Assembly: GCA_025350145.1 (NCBI GenBank)
Contig: JANXYH010000114.1
Span: 1-42,134 of the forward strand
Reading direction: 5' to 3'
DNA: 42,134 nucleotides
Source: Burkholderiales bacterium
GTDB taxonomy: Bacteria > Pseudomonadota > Gammaproteobacteria > Burkholderiales > Burkholderiaceae_C
Positions 15,864-24,488 of this stretch are shown here, piece by piece. Position 1 is the first letter of the stretch. Each line of letters starts with the position of its first letter. The position numbers and the translations under genes were made by a program. The notes under the pieces were generated by a model that saw only the letters and a list, made by a program, of their open reading frames with translations, made no database searches and was not told the DNA's origin.

Positions 15864-18800
15864 ATGTGGTTCACCCGTATTTCTATCGCCAACCCGGTGC
15901 TCGCCGTGATGGTGATGTTCGCCTTCGTCGTGCTCGGGCTGTTCTCGTACCAGCGCCTGAAGGTCGACCAGTTCCCCGACGTCGACTTCCCGACCGTGGT
16001 GGTGCAGATCGACTACCCCGGGGCCTCGCCCGAGATCGTCGAGACCGAGGTCACGCGCAAGGTCGAGGAGGCGGTCAACACCATCTCCGGCATCAGCCAG
16101 TTGTACTCGCGCAGCTACGAGGGAACCTCGGTGGTGATCGTGCAGTTCAACCTGGACATCGTCGGGCGCAAGGCGGCCGACGATGTGCGCGAAAAGCTGG
16201 CACTGATCCGCTCGAGCTTTCGCGACGAGGTCAAGGAAGCCCGGGTATCGCGCTTTGACCCGGCCAGCCGGCCGATCTACTCGCTCAGCCTGAGCTCGCC
16301 CGACGGTTCACGCAGCGTGCAGGAGCTGACGACCTTCGCCGACCAGGTGCTGCGCAAGCGGATCGAGACGGTGCGCGGGGTCGGCTCGGTCACCCTGGTC
16401 GGCGGCGTCAAGCGCGAGATCAATGTCTACCTCAAGCCGGCAGCGATGGAGGCCTTCGGCGTCGGGGTTGATGCGGTGCTGGCGGCGGTGCGCAGCGAGA
16501 ACCAAGACCTGCCCGCCGGCAGCCTGCGCTCGAGCGAATCGGAGCAGATCGTCCAGGTGGCCGGCCGGGCCAAGCGGCCCGAGGACCTCAAGGACCTGAT
16601 CGTCGCCCGCCGTGGCGCCGCCTTGGCCGCCGCCGGCGCTGGCCAGCCGGTGCGGCTGGGACAGGTCGCCGAGATCGTCGACGGCCCCGAGGAGTTGGAA
16701 TCCCTGGCGCTCTACAACGGCGTGCGCACCCTGGCCATCGACGTGCAGAAGAGCCAGGACGAGAACACCATCGAGGTCGTCGACGGCCTGCGCCAGGTGG
16801 TCGACAAGCTCAGCCCGCAGTTGCCGCGCGGCATGTCGCTGACGATGGTGCGCGACGCCTCGCGCACCATCCGCGTCTCGGTGGCCAACGTCAAGGGCAC
16901 CCTGCTCGAAGGCGCGGCACTGACGATTGCGATCGTCTTCCTGTTCCTCAACAGTTGGCGCTCGACCGTCATCACCGGCCTGACCTTGCCGATCGCCCTG
17001 ATCGGCACCTTCTTGGTGATGTACGTCGCCGGCTTCTCGATCAACATGGTCACGCTGATGGCGATGAGCCTGTGCGTCGGCCTGCTGATCGACGACGCCA
17101 TCGTCGTGCGCGAGAACATCGTTCGCCACGTGCAACTGGGCAAGAGCCCGCGCCAGGCGGCGTTGGACGGCACCGACGAGATCGGCCTGGCGGTGCTGGC
17201 GACGACGCTGTCGATCGTCGCGGTGTTCCTGCCGGTCGGGTTCATGGGCGGAATCATCGGCAAGTTCTTCCACGAGTTCGGCATCACCATCGTCGCGGCG
17301 GTGCTGATCTCAATGTTCGTCAGCTTCACCCTCGACCCGATGCTCAGCTCGGTCTGGCACGACCCGGCAATCGACCGCGAGGGCAAGCCGTTCGTGCCCA
17401 GCGGCTGGTATGACCACAGCCTAGGCCGGCTCACCCACGCGGTCGACCGGGCTGCCCACCGCCTGGGCGACCTGTATGTCGCGACGCTGGGCTGGTCGCT
17501 GCGCCACACCCTGGCGACGCTGGCGATCGCGGTCTCCAGCCTGGTCTTGGCCGGCTGGCTGGCGACCAAGCTGGGCACCGAGTTCGTGCCCAAGGCCGAC
17601 TTCTCGGAGACCACCGTCACCTTCTACACCCCGGTCGGCTCGTCGCTGGCCACCACCGAGGCACGCACCCGGCAAGTCGACGCGATCCTGCGGGCCCTGC
17701 CGCAGGTGCGCTACACGCTTTCGACCATCAACACCGGCCAGGCCGCAGGACGCAACTACGTCAGCGTGTTCGTGCGCCTGGTCGACCGCGAGCAGCGCGC
17801 GCTCAGCGCCGACGCGATGTCGGTGCCGCTGCGCCAGCGCCTGGCCGAGGTCGCCGGCATCACCGTCACCCATGTCGGCCTGCTCGATGGCGTCGGCGGC
17901 AACAAGCCGATCTCGCTGTCGGTGCAGGGCAGCGATCTGGGCGAGTTGCAGCGCCTGACCGACGGCCTGATGCCACGCCTGGCGCAGATCGACGGCATCG
18001 CCGACCTGGACACCAGCATGAAGCCGCCCAAGCCGACCGTGACGGTGCAGGTGCGGCGCGACATCGCCTCGGACCTGGGGCTGTCGGTGGGCAGCATCAC
18101 CAACGCCCTGCGCGCCCTGGTTGCGGGGCAGACCGTGGGCGACTGGCGCGCCGCCGACGACCAGAGCTACAACGTCAAGGTGCGGCTGGGGCCAGACTCG
18201 CGCGACCAGACCAGCGACCTGGCGCGGCTGGGTCTGGTGGCCGGCGCCAACGCCGACGGCTCGATGCGGATCGTGCGGCTGTCCCAGGTCGCCGACCTGC
18301 GGCCCGGCATCACCTCCAACCAGGTCAACCGCCGCGACCTGAACCGCGAGTCCGAGATCACCGCCAACACCAGTGGGCGCTCGCTCGGCGAGGTCTCGGC
18401 CGACATCCGCAAGGCGCTCGAAGACACCCCCCTGCCGCCGGGCTACAGCTACCGCTTCGGCGGCTCAACCAAGGACATGCAGGACAGCGCGGTCTACGCC
18501 GCTTCGGCGCTGGGCCTGGGGGTGATCTTCATCTACATGATCCTGGCAGCGCAGTTCCGCAGCTACCTGCAGCCGATCGCGCTGATGAGTTCGCTGCCGC
18601 TGACGCTGATCGGCGTGGTCGCCGCGCTGCTGCTGTGGCGCTCGACCCTGAACATGTTCACCGTCATCGGCATCGTCATGCTGATGGGCCTGGTGACCAA
18701 GAACGCGATCCTGCTGGTCGACTTTGCGATCCGTGGCCGGGAGGAAGGCCTGCCGCGCAGCCAGGCCCTGCTGCGTGCCGCCAAGGTGCGGCTGCGGCCG

Positions 18801-19091
18801 ATCCTGATGACCACGCTGGCGATGATCTTCGGCATGCTGCCGCTGGCATTCGCGCTGACCGAAGGCTCGGAGCAGCGCGCGCCCATGGGCCAGGCTGTGA
18901 TTGGCGGGGTCATCACCTCGTCGGTGCTGACGCTGGTGGTGGTGCCGGTGATCTACTGCTGGCTCGACGACCTCTCGGCCTGGGCGCGGCGATTGTTCGG
19001 CCTGGCGCCGCGGGTGTTCGGCCGGCCCGTCGCTGAACCTGCGGCGGCCGCCGCCCCGCAACGCCCGGCCAGCGCCGACCTGGCGCCCTAA
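15864..19091 (+). CDS. RND-family multidrug efflux pump (AcrB/MexB-like)
   Basis: A 1075-residue inner-membrane proton/drug antiporter of the hydrophobe/amphiphile efflux class. It has twelve membrane segments in two halves, with large periplasmic loops after TM1 and TM7. The proton-relay residues are present: the Asp pair 410-411 in GLLIDDAIVVREN and Lys946 in GLVTKNAILLVDFA. Other signatures are NPVLAVMVM at the start, PGASPEIVE, and RLRPILMTTLAMIFGMLPLA near the end. It lies 21 bases after the adaptor reading frame, under probable TetR control. Without a working adaptor the pump could be impaired unless another adaptor serves it. Substrates cannot be read from the sequence. Confidence 0.95.
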   Translation: MWFTRISIANPVLAVMVMFAFVVLGLFSYQRLKVDQFPDVDFPTVVVQIDYPGASPEIVETEVTRKVEEAVNTISGISQLYSRSYEGTSVVIVQFNLDIVGRKAADDVREKLALIRSSFRDEVKEARVSRFDPASRPIYSLSLSSPDGSRSVQELTTFADQVLRKRIETVRGVGSVTLVGGVKREINVYLKPAAMEAFGVGVDAVLAAVRSENQDLPAGSLRSSESEQIVQVAGRAKRPEDLKDLIVARRGAALAAAGAGQPVRLGQVAEIVDGPEELESLALYNGVRTLAIDVQKSQDENTIEVVDGLRQVVDKLSPQLPRGMSLTMVRDASRTIRVSVANVKGTLLEGAALTIAIVFLFLNSWRSTVITGLTLPIALIGTFLVMYVAGFSINMVTLMAMSLCVGLLIDDAIVVRENIVRHVQLGKSPRQAALDGTDEIGLAVLATTLSIVAVFLPVGFMGGIIGKFFHEFGITIVAAVLISMFVSFTLDPMLSSVWHDPAIDREGKPFVPSGWYDHSLGRLTHAVDRAAHRLGDLYVATLGWSLRHTLATLAIAVSSLVLAGWLATKLGTEFVPKADFSETTVTFYTPVGSSLATTEARTRQVDAILRALPQVRYTLSTINTGQAAGRNYVSVFVRLVDREQRALSADAMSVPLRQRLAEVAGITVTHVGLLDGVGGNKPISLSVQGSDLGELQRLTDGLMPRLAQIDGIADLDTSMKPPKPTVTVQVRRDIASDLGLSVGSITNALRALVAGQTVGDWRAADDQSYNVKVRLGPDSRDQTSDLARLGLVAGANADGSMRIVRLSQVADLRPGITSNQVNRRDLNRESEITANTSGRSLGEVSADIRKALEDTPLPPGYSYRFGGSTKDMQDSAVYAASALGLGVIFIYMILAAQFRSYLQPIALMSSLPLTLIGVVAALLLWRSTLNMFTVIGIVMLMGLVTKNAILLVDFAIRGREEGLPRSQALLRAAKVRLRPILMTTLAMIFGMLPLAFALTEGSEQRAPMGQAVIGGVITSSVLTLVVVPVIYCWLDDLSAWARRLFGLAPRVFGRPVAEPAAAAAPQRPASADLAP

Positions 19092-19148
19092 AATCTTAGG
19101 TTGCCCCACAGCCGCAGCCCAAGCATCCGCCGAAAGACCCGCAGCGCC

Positions 19149-19802
19149 ATGAACATCGAACAAGCCCGATTCAACATGATCGAGCAGCAGATCCGGCCCT
19201 GGAACGTGCTCGATCCCAACGTGCTGTCTCTGCTGGCGATGGTCAAGCGCGAAGACTTTGTGCCCGCCGCCTACCGCAGCCTGGCCTTTGGCGACACCGA
19301 GCTGCCGCTGCCCGAGGGCCAGTGCATGCTGGTGCCACGGCTGGAGGCGCGGCTGCTGCAGGAGGCCAATGTCCAGCGCCACGAGCGGGTGCTGGAGATC
19401 GGTGCCGGCTCGGGCTTCATGGCCGCGCTGCTGGCCCACCGGGCGCAGAGCGTGGTCACGCTGGAGCGCATCCCGGCGCTGGCCCGGCTGGCGGCCGAGA
19501 ACCTGCGCCGCGCGGCGATCGTCAACGTCAGCGTGCGCGAGGCCGACGGTTGCCAGGGCCTGGCCGGCGAGGCCCCGTTTGACGTGATCTTGCTCTCCGG
19601 CTCGGTAGCCAGCGTGCCCCAGGTGCTGCTGAAGCAACTGCGGCTGGGCGGCAGACTGGTCGGCGTGGTCGGTGCCGAGCCGATGATGCGCGCCACCCGG
19701 GTGCTGCGCAGCGCCGAGGCGCGCTTCGACACGGTCGAGTTGTTCGACACCGTGGCAGCGCGGTTGGTCGGCTTTGACGAGCCGACGCGGTTCCGGTTCT
19801 GA
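19149..19802 (+). CDS. Pcm-like SAM-dependent methyltransferase
   Basis: A 217-residue protein related to protein-L-isoaspartate O-methyltransferase. The N-terminus MNIEQARFNMIEQQIRPWNV and the SAM-binding VLEIGAGSGFMAALLAHRA (about residues 82-100) are family-like. The loop that carries the conserved Thr-Ile-Ser-x-Pro in genuine Pcm enzymes is here EGQCMLVP, so repair of isoaspartyl residues is doubtful and the substrate may differ. Genes of this subtype commonly sit before tolC in Burkholderiales, as here. The ATG at 19149 is chosen over the longer open frame because it begins the conserved N-terminus. It lies 57 bases after the pump gene, possibly with its own promoter. Confidence 0.87.
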   Translation: MNIEQARFNMIEQQIRPWNVLDPNVLSLLAMVKREDFVPAAYRSLAFGDTELPLPEGQCMLVPRLEARLLQEANVQRHERVLEIGAGSGFMAALLAHRAQSVVTLERIPALARLAAENLRRAAIVNVSVREADGCQGLAGEAPFDVILLSGSVASVPQVLLKQLRLGGRLVGVVGAEPMMRATRVLRSAEARFDTVELFDTVAARLVGFDEPTRFRF

Positions 19803-19993
19803 GCCGACTGCGGCCCGCCCTCCCCCGCGCGTCACCCGCGCCTCACCCGCCCGTCACCGACCAGCACCCCTCAGCCGCCGACCGATGCCCTGCCGCCGCA
19901 GCCCGTCGCACCGGTCTGGCCCGCGACTGCGGCCAACTGCTACAAGGCCGAGCTGATCGCCCCGCTACCGACCCAACCCAGGATTTGCCCGCC

Positions 19994-21403
19994 ATGCCCC
20001 ACGCCCCGTCGACCCTGAGCCGATTGCCCGGCCTGATGTCAGCAGCCGTCTTGCCCGCAGCCCTGTTGCCCGCAGCCCTGTTTCTGGCGACATTGCTACC
20101 GGCCGCCGGCGCCCAGGCGCAGAGCCTGCAATCCCTGTACGACGCCGCGCGGGACTACGACGCGATCTACAAGTCGGCCCGCTTGCAGGCCGACTCCACG
20201 CTCTACCGCGCCGAGCAGACGCGGGCACTGATGCGGCCGACGATCAACGCCACCGCCAGCACCGCACGCTCGACCAGTGAGACGCCCTACTCCAGCACGC
20301 CGAACACCTTCAGCACCACGGTCGCGACCGGCGTCACCGCGCAGGCGCCACTGTTCAACCGCGCCAATCAAAAGACCATTGCCCAGGCCGAGCGCGGCAT
20401 CGAGGTAGCCAACGCGCAGTTGCTGGTCGCCGAGCAGGATCTGATCGTGCGCCTGGCGCAGGCCTATTTCGATGTCCTGACCTCGGCCGACGCGCTCGAG
20501 ACGACCCGCACCGCGAAGAAGGCCATTGCCGAACAACTGGCCTCGGCCAAGCGCAACTTCGAGGTCGGCACCCAGACCATCACCGACACCCGCGAGGCCC
20601 AGGCACGCTTTGACCTGTCGGTGGCCCAGGAGCTGGCGGCCGAAAACGACCTCAACGTCAAGCGCCTGGCGCTGGACCAGTTGGTCGGCCAAAAGGGCGT
20701 GCAACCCAAGCCCCTGGCCGTGCCGGTGGTGATCCCGGCCTTGGCGCCGACCGATGTCGAACAATGGGTGACGCAGGCCGAGGCCGCCAGCCCGAGCCTG
20801 CGCCAGGCCCGGCTGGCTCTGGACGTGGCACGCCTGGAGACCGAAAAGGCGCGCGCCGGCAGCCTTCCAACCATCACTGCCAGCGGCGGCCTGACCGAGA
20901 CCTACGCCAAGATCGGCGGCAATGTCAGCCTCAGCGGCAGGGTCGTGGCCTTCGGCCCCAATTCCGGCAACGGCCTGGCCGCCAACGTCGCTGTGCAGCT
21001 CAGCATGCCGCTGTTCAGCGGCGGTTCGGTGCAGAACCGGATCAAGGAGACGCTGAGCCTGGAGGACAAGGCCCAGAGCGACCTCGAATCGGCCCGCCGT
21101 GGTGTGGCCACCGGCACGCGCACGGCGTTCTTCGGGGTGCAGTCGCTGCAGGGCCAGGTCCTGGCGCTGCAGGCGGCCGAATCGTCGAGCAAGCTGGCGC
21201 TGGAAGCGACCCAGTTGGGCTACAAGGTCGGGGTGCGCGTCAACCTCGACGTGCTGAACTCACAGACCCAGCTCTACCAGGCCCAGCGCGACCTGGCCAA
21301 GGCACGCTACGACACCGTCGTCAACGGCCTGAAGCTGCGCCAGGCTGCGGGCGTATTGCAGCCGGCCGATGTCGGCGCGGTCGAGGCCTTGTTGGCCAAA
21401 TAG
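19994..21403 (+). CDS. TolC-family outer-membrane efflux protein
   Basis: A 469-residue outer-membrane channel protein of the TolC type. A long signal peptide (about 1-40; LMSAAVLPAALLPAALFLATLLPAAGAQAQ) precedes SLQSLYDAARDYDAIYKSA, the typical TolC start. Two structural repeats of the outer membrane efflux domain follow. The ends of the repeats are visible as LIVRLAQAYFDVLTSADALE and, in the second half, GTRTAFFGVQSLQ, GVRVNLDVLNSQTQLYQAQRDLAKARYD. The ATG at 19994 is used; an in-frame TTG lies three codons upstream. It is the probable exit duct for the RND pump encoded 0.9 kb upstream, and can serve other exporters including type I secretion. Confidence 0.93.
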   Translation: MPHAPSTLSRLPGLMSAAVLPAALLPAALFLATLLPAAGAQAQSLQSLYDAARDYDAIYKSARLQADSTLYRAEQTRALMRPTINATASTARSTSETPYSSTPNTFSTTVATGVTAQAPLFNRANQKTIAQAERGIEVANAQLLVAEQDLIVRLAQAYFDVLTSADALETTRTAKKAIAEQLASAKRNFEVGTQTITDTREAQARFDLSVAQELAAENDLNVKRLALDQLVGQKGVQPKPLAVPVVIPALAPTDVEQWVTQAEAASPSLRQARLALDVARLETEKARAGSLPTITASGGLTETYAKIGGNVSLSGRVVAFGPNSGNGLAANVAVQLSMPLFSGGSVQNRIKETLSLEDKAQSDLESARRGVATGTRTAFFGVQSLQGQVLALQAAESSSKLALEATQLGYKVGVRVNLDVLNSQTQLYQAQRDLAKARYDTVVNGLKLRQAAGVLQPADVGAVEALLAK

Positions 21404-21506
21404 CCCGCCCGCTGTTTACACGACTTTGCACGGCCGGCCCAAACCTTCTGCCAAGGCCTGCCGTTAGAGTCTGAAGCCCCCGGGCGCACCCGCCCCGACT
21501 TCAGCC

Positions 21507-22916
21507 ATGACCCCCTTCAGCCCCGCCGCGACCTCTGCCAACGCGGCGATTGCTGCCCACCGGTTTGGTCTGGGCGAGCCCGACCTGGCGGTCGTCAGGC
21601 CTGATCCGCAGGCTTGGCTGCAGGCCCAGATCGGTCCGGCCGAGGCCCAGCACGGCAATGAACTGCCCGGCATCGAACAGGCCCTGGAGCGGCAGGTCCA
21701 GGCGCGCAAGGCCAACCAGGCCAGTGCCGCCGCCAGCGCCACTGCGGCCGCCAAAGACCCCTACCGCGACAGCATCGCCGCCGACATCCGCGCCAGGCTC
21801 GGCACCTCGGCCAGCACCAGCCGGCCCTTTGCCGAGCGCCTGGCGCTGTTCTGGTGCAACCACTTCAGCGTCTCCAACGCCAAGGGCAGCAGCCGTGGCC
21901 TGGTCGGTGCGTTCGAGCGCGAGGCGATCCGGCCGCACATCGCCGGCAAGTTCGCCGACCTGCTGCTGGCCTCGACCACCCACCCGGCGATGCTGCGCTA
22001 CCTCGACAACAGCTTTTCGGCCGGGCCAAATTCGGCAGCCGTGGCCGCCGCCCGGCGACGCGCCCAACGCCAGCCCGAGGCAGCACCACTGCGGCTGACC
22101 GGGCTGAACGAAAACCTGGCCCGCGAGGTGCTGGAGCTGCACACCCTGGGTGTGGCCGAGCATGCCTACGACCAGGCCGACGTCACCGCGCTGGCAGCGG
22201 TCCTGAGCGGCTGGCGCGGCCCGCTGCCCGAGCGGCCGGCCAACGCCACTGCGCCGGACGCCAGCGGCTTCGACGCCGTCTGGCACGAGCCTGGCACCAA
22301 GACCGTGCTCGGCCAGCGCTGGCCCGAAGGCCCGCAGGCCTTGCCAGCGCTGTTGCGGCACCTGGCCAGCCAGCCGTCGACCGCCCGCTTCATCGCCACC
22401 AAGCTGGCCCGCCATTTCGTCGCCGACCAGCCGCCGCCGGCCCTGGTCGAGCGCCTGGCCGGCAGCTTTCTGGACAGCGGCGGCGATCTGGCTACCGTCT
22501 ATGCCAGGTTGATCGCCTCGCCCGAGGCCTGGCAGGAGGCGCCAAGCAAGCTCAAGTCGCCGGAGGAGTTCGTGGTCTCAAGCGCCCGGCTGCTGAAACT
22601 GGGCCACAGGCTGGTGCAGCGCGCAGCCGATGCCGGCACTGCGGCCCTGGGCCAGCGCCTGCAGGCCCCCGGCTCGCCGGCCGGCTGGCCCGACCGGGCC
22701 GAAGACTGGATCGGCCCCGAGGCGGTCTGGCAGCGGGTCGAATGGGCCGCCGCGCTGGCCGAGCGCATGGCCGCCAGCGTCGACGCCCGGGCCCTGGCCC
22801 AGGCCGCGCTGGGGCCGCGCCTGACCGAGGCCACGCGGCTCGAAATCGACCGCGCCAGCGACGCCGCCCAGGCACTGAGCCTGCTCCTGCTGGCGCCCGA
22901 ATTCCAACGCCGTTGA
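21507..22916 (+). CDS. DUF1800 domain protein
   Basis: A 469-residue protein that is a DUF1800 domain over almost its full length. Recognisable pieces are AAIAAHRFGLGEPD near the start, PFAERLALFWCNHFSVS, AIRPHIAGKFADLLLASTTHPAML, LNENLAREVLELHTLGV, DVTALAAVLSGWRG and the late TARFIATKLARHFVAD. No signal peptide is evident. DUF1800 genes are almost always followed by a DUF1501 gene, as here (18 bases between them). The biochemical role is unknown. The pair lies between tolC and waaA. Confidence 0.93.
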   Translation: MTPFSPAATSANAAIAAHRFGLGEPDLAVVRPDPQAWLQAQIGPAEAQHGNELPGIEQALERQVQARKANQASAAASATAAAKDPYRDSIAADIRARLGTSASTSRPFAERLALFWCNHFSVSNAKGSSRGLVGAFEREAIRPHIAGKFADLLLASTTHPAMLRYLDNSFSAGPNSAAVAAARRRAQRQPEAAPLRLTGLNENLAREVLELHTLGVAEHAYDQADVTALAAVLSGWRGPLPERPANATAPDASGFDAVWHEPGTKTVLGQRWPEGPQALPALLRHLASQPSTARFIATKLARHFVADQPPPALVERLAGSFLDSGGDLATVYARLIASPEAWQEAPSKLKSPEEFVVSSARLLKLGHRLVQRAADAGTAALGQRLQAPGSPAGWPDRAEDWIGPEAVWQRVEWAAALAERMAASVDARALAQAALGPRLTEATRLEIDRASDAAQALSLLLLAPEFQRR

Positions 22917-22934
22917 GGCCCAGGTAGACGCCAC

Positions 22935-24128
22935 ATGCGCCCACTCCAGCACCGCCGTCTGTTCCTGCGCCGCGCCGGCCAGTTGGCGCTTGCCGCACCC
23001 CTGCTGGCCAGGCTGAGCTGGGCCGGTGCCGCCACGCCCGACTCACCCCGGCTGGTGCTGCTGATCCTGCGCGGCGGCATGGACGGCCTGTCGGCCGCGC
23101 CCGCCATCGGTGACCCGGCCTTCGCCGCCGCGCGCGGCGCCCTCGGCCAATGGCCGCAGCCGCCCTTGCCGCTGACACCACTGTTTGCCCTGCACCCGGC
23201 GCTGGCCAATGCCCATGCGATGTACGGCCGGGGCGAGTTGGCCCTGGTCCACGCCGCTGGCCTGCCCTACCACGAGCGCTCGCACTTCGACGCCCAGCAG
23301 GTGCTGGAGTCTGGCGGCAGCCGGCCGTTCGAGCTGTCCAGCGGCTGGCTGGGGCGCGCCCTGGCGGGCAGCCAGCGCCACGCCATCGCGCTGCAAAGTG
23401 CTGTTCCGCTGGTATTGCGCGGCCACAGTGGTGTCGACACCTGGGCGCCCGGCGCCCTGCCAGAACCCGGCGCCGATCTGCTTGCCCGGCTGGGGCGCCT
23501 GTACCAGGCCGATCTGCCCCTGGCGCAGGCGCTGGCGCGCGCCCGCAGCTTGCGCGGCGATGGCGGCGAGGCCGGCGCGATGAATGCGATGCCCAGCGCC
23601 GGCCCGGGTCGGGCCTTGGCCAACCTGGCGACCCAGGCCGCCGCCTTCTTGGTCAAACCCGATGGGCCGCAGGCCGCGGTGCTGGACATGGGCGGCTGGG
23701 ACACCCATGCCAACCAGGTCGCGCCCCAGGGGCCATTTGGCAACGCCCTGCGCCAATTGGACGCCGCCCTGGGCGCGCTGCGCGACGGCCTGCAGGCCAA
23801 TGCCACCTGGGAGCGCAGCGTGGTGCTGGTGGTGACCGAGTTTGGCCGCCAGGTGGCGATCAACGGCACCCAAGGCACCGACCACGGCAGCGCCGGCCTG
23901 GCCATGCTGGCCGGCGGCGCCGTGCGCGGCGGGCAAGTCATCGCCGACTGGCCCGGTCTGGCGCCGAGCCAGCGTTTCGAAGGGCGCGACCTGCGCACCA
24001 CCACCGACCTGCGCGCCCTGCTGCGTACTGTCCTCCACCAGCACCTGCAGGTGCCACTGACGCGGCTCAACCAGCAGGTGTTGCCCGGCGGCGCTGGCCT
24101 GGCGATGCTGCCGCTGCTGCGAGGCTGA
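22935..24128 (+). CDS. DUF1501 domain protein with Tat-like signal
   Basis: A 397-residue protein of the DUF1501 family, related in fold to the alkaline phosphatase/sulfatase superfamily. The N-terminus carries a twin-arginine motif RRLFLRRAG before a hydrophobic stretch (LALAAPLLARLSWAGAA), so export in folded form by Tat is likely. Family pieces are LVLLILRGGMDGLSAAP, LVHAAGLPYHERSHFDAQQ, DMGGWDTHANQ, VVLVVTEFGRQVAINGTQG and TDHGSAGLAMLAGG. The conserved His/Asp residues in these motifs suggest a metal site. It is paired with the DUF1800 gene. Its substrate is not known. Confidence 0.93.
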   Translation: MRPLQHRRLFLRRAGQLALAAPLLARLSWAGAATPDSPRLVLLILRGGMDGLSAAPAIGDPAFAAARGALGQWPQPPLPLTPLFALHPALANAHAMYGRGELALVHAAGLPYHERSHFDAQQVLESGGSRPFELSSGWLGRALAGSQRHAIALQSAVPLVLRGHSGVDTWAPGALPEPGADLLARLGRLYQADLPLAQALARARSLRGDGGEAGAMNAMPSAGPGRALANLATQAAAFLVKPDGPQAAVLDMGGWDTHANQVAPQGPFGNALRQLDAALGALRDGLQANATWERSVVLVVTEFGRQVAINGTQGTDHGSAGLAMLAGGAVRGGQVIADWPGLAPSQRFEGRDLRTTTDLRALLRTVLHQHLQVPLTRLNQQVLPGGAGLAMLPLLRG

Positions 24129-24147
24129 GCCCGGCAGAATCGCCGCC

Positions 24148-24456
24148 ATGCTTGAACTCCGACCGAATTGCGAGCACTGCGCCGCCGCGCTGCCGCCCGA
24201 ATCTACGGCCGCGCGCATCTGCAGCTTCGAATGCACGTTCTGCGCGACCTGCGTGGCCGAAGTTTTGGGCAATGTCTGCGCCAATTGCGGCGGCAGCTTC
24301 ATGCCCCGACCGATACGCCCGGCACGCGACTGGCGCGGCGGCAACTGGCTGGGCAGATACCCGGCGGGCACCACCCCCAAGCACCGACCGGTCGACCGCC
24401 TGACCCAGGCTGCGCTGGCTGCCGCGATTGCCGGCTTGCCACCCGAACTGCGCTGA
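24148..24456 (+). CDS. DUF1272 zinc-ribbon-like protein
   Basis: A 102-residue protein beginning MLELRPNCEHC, the standard DUF1272 start. Cysteines in CEHC, CSFECTFCATC and CANC form a small zinc-binding module over residues 8-50, followed by FMPRPIRPARDW and a basic tail that is longer than in the shortest members. Function is unknown. It lies 19 bases after the DUF1501 gene and converges with waaA, with 32 bases between stops. Confidence 0.88.
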   Translation: MLELRPNCEHCAAALPPESTAARICSFECTFCATCVAEVLGNVCANCGGSFMPRPIRPARDWRGGNWLGRYPAGTTPKHRPVDRLTQAALAAAIAGLPPELR

Positions 24457-24488
24457 TCTGCAACTGCAGCGGTACGCGGCGCGCCGGC

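Noticed and set aside
18465-19835. 456-codon minus-strand open frame opposite the RND pump and Pcm-like gene
   Set aside because: Gln/His/Arg-rich low-complexity translation typical of antisense frames in GC-rich genes; both plus-strand genes are clear.
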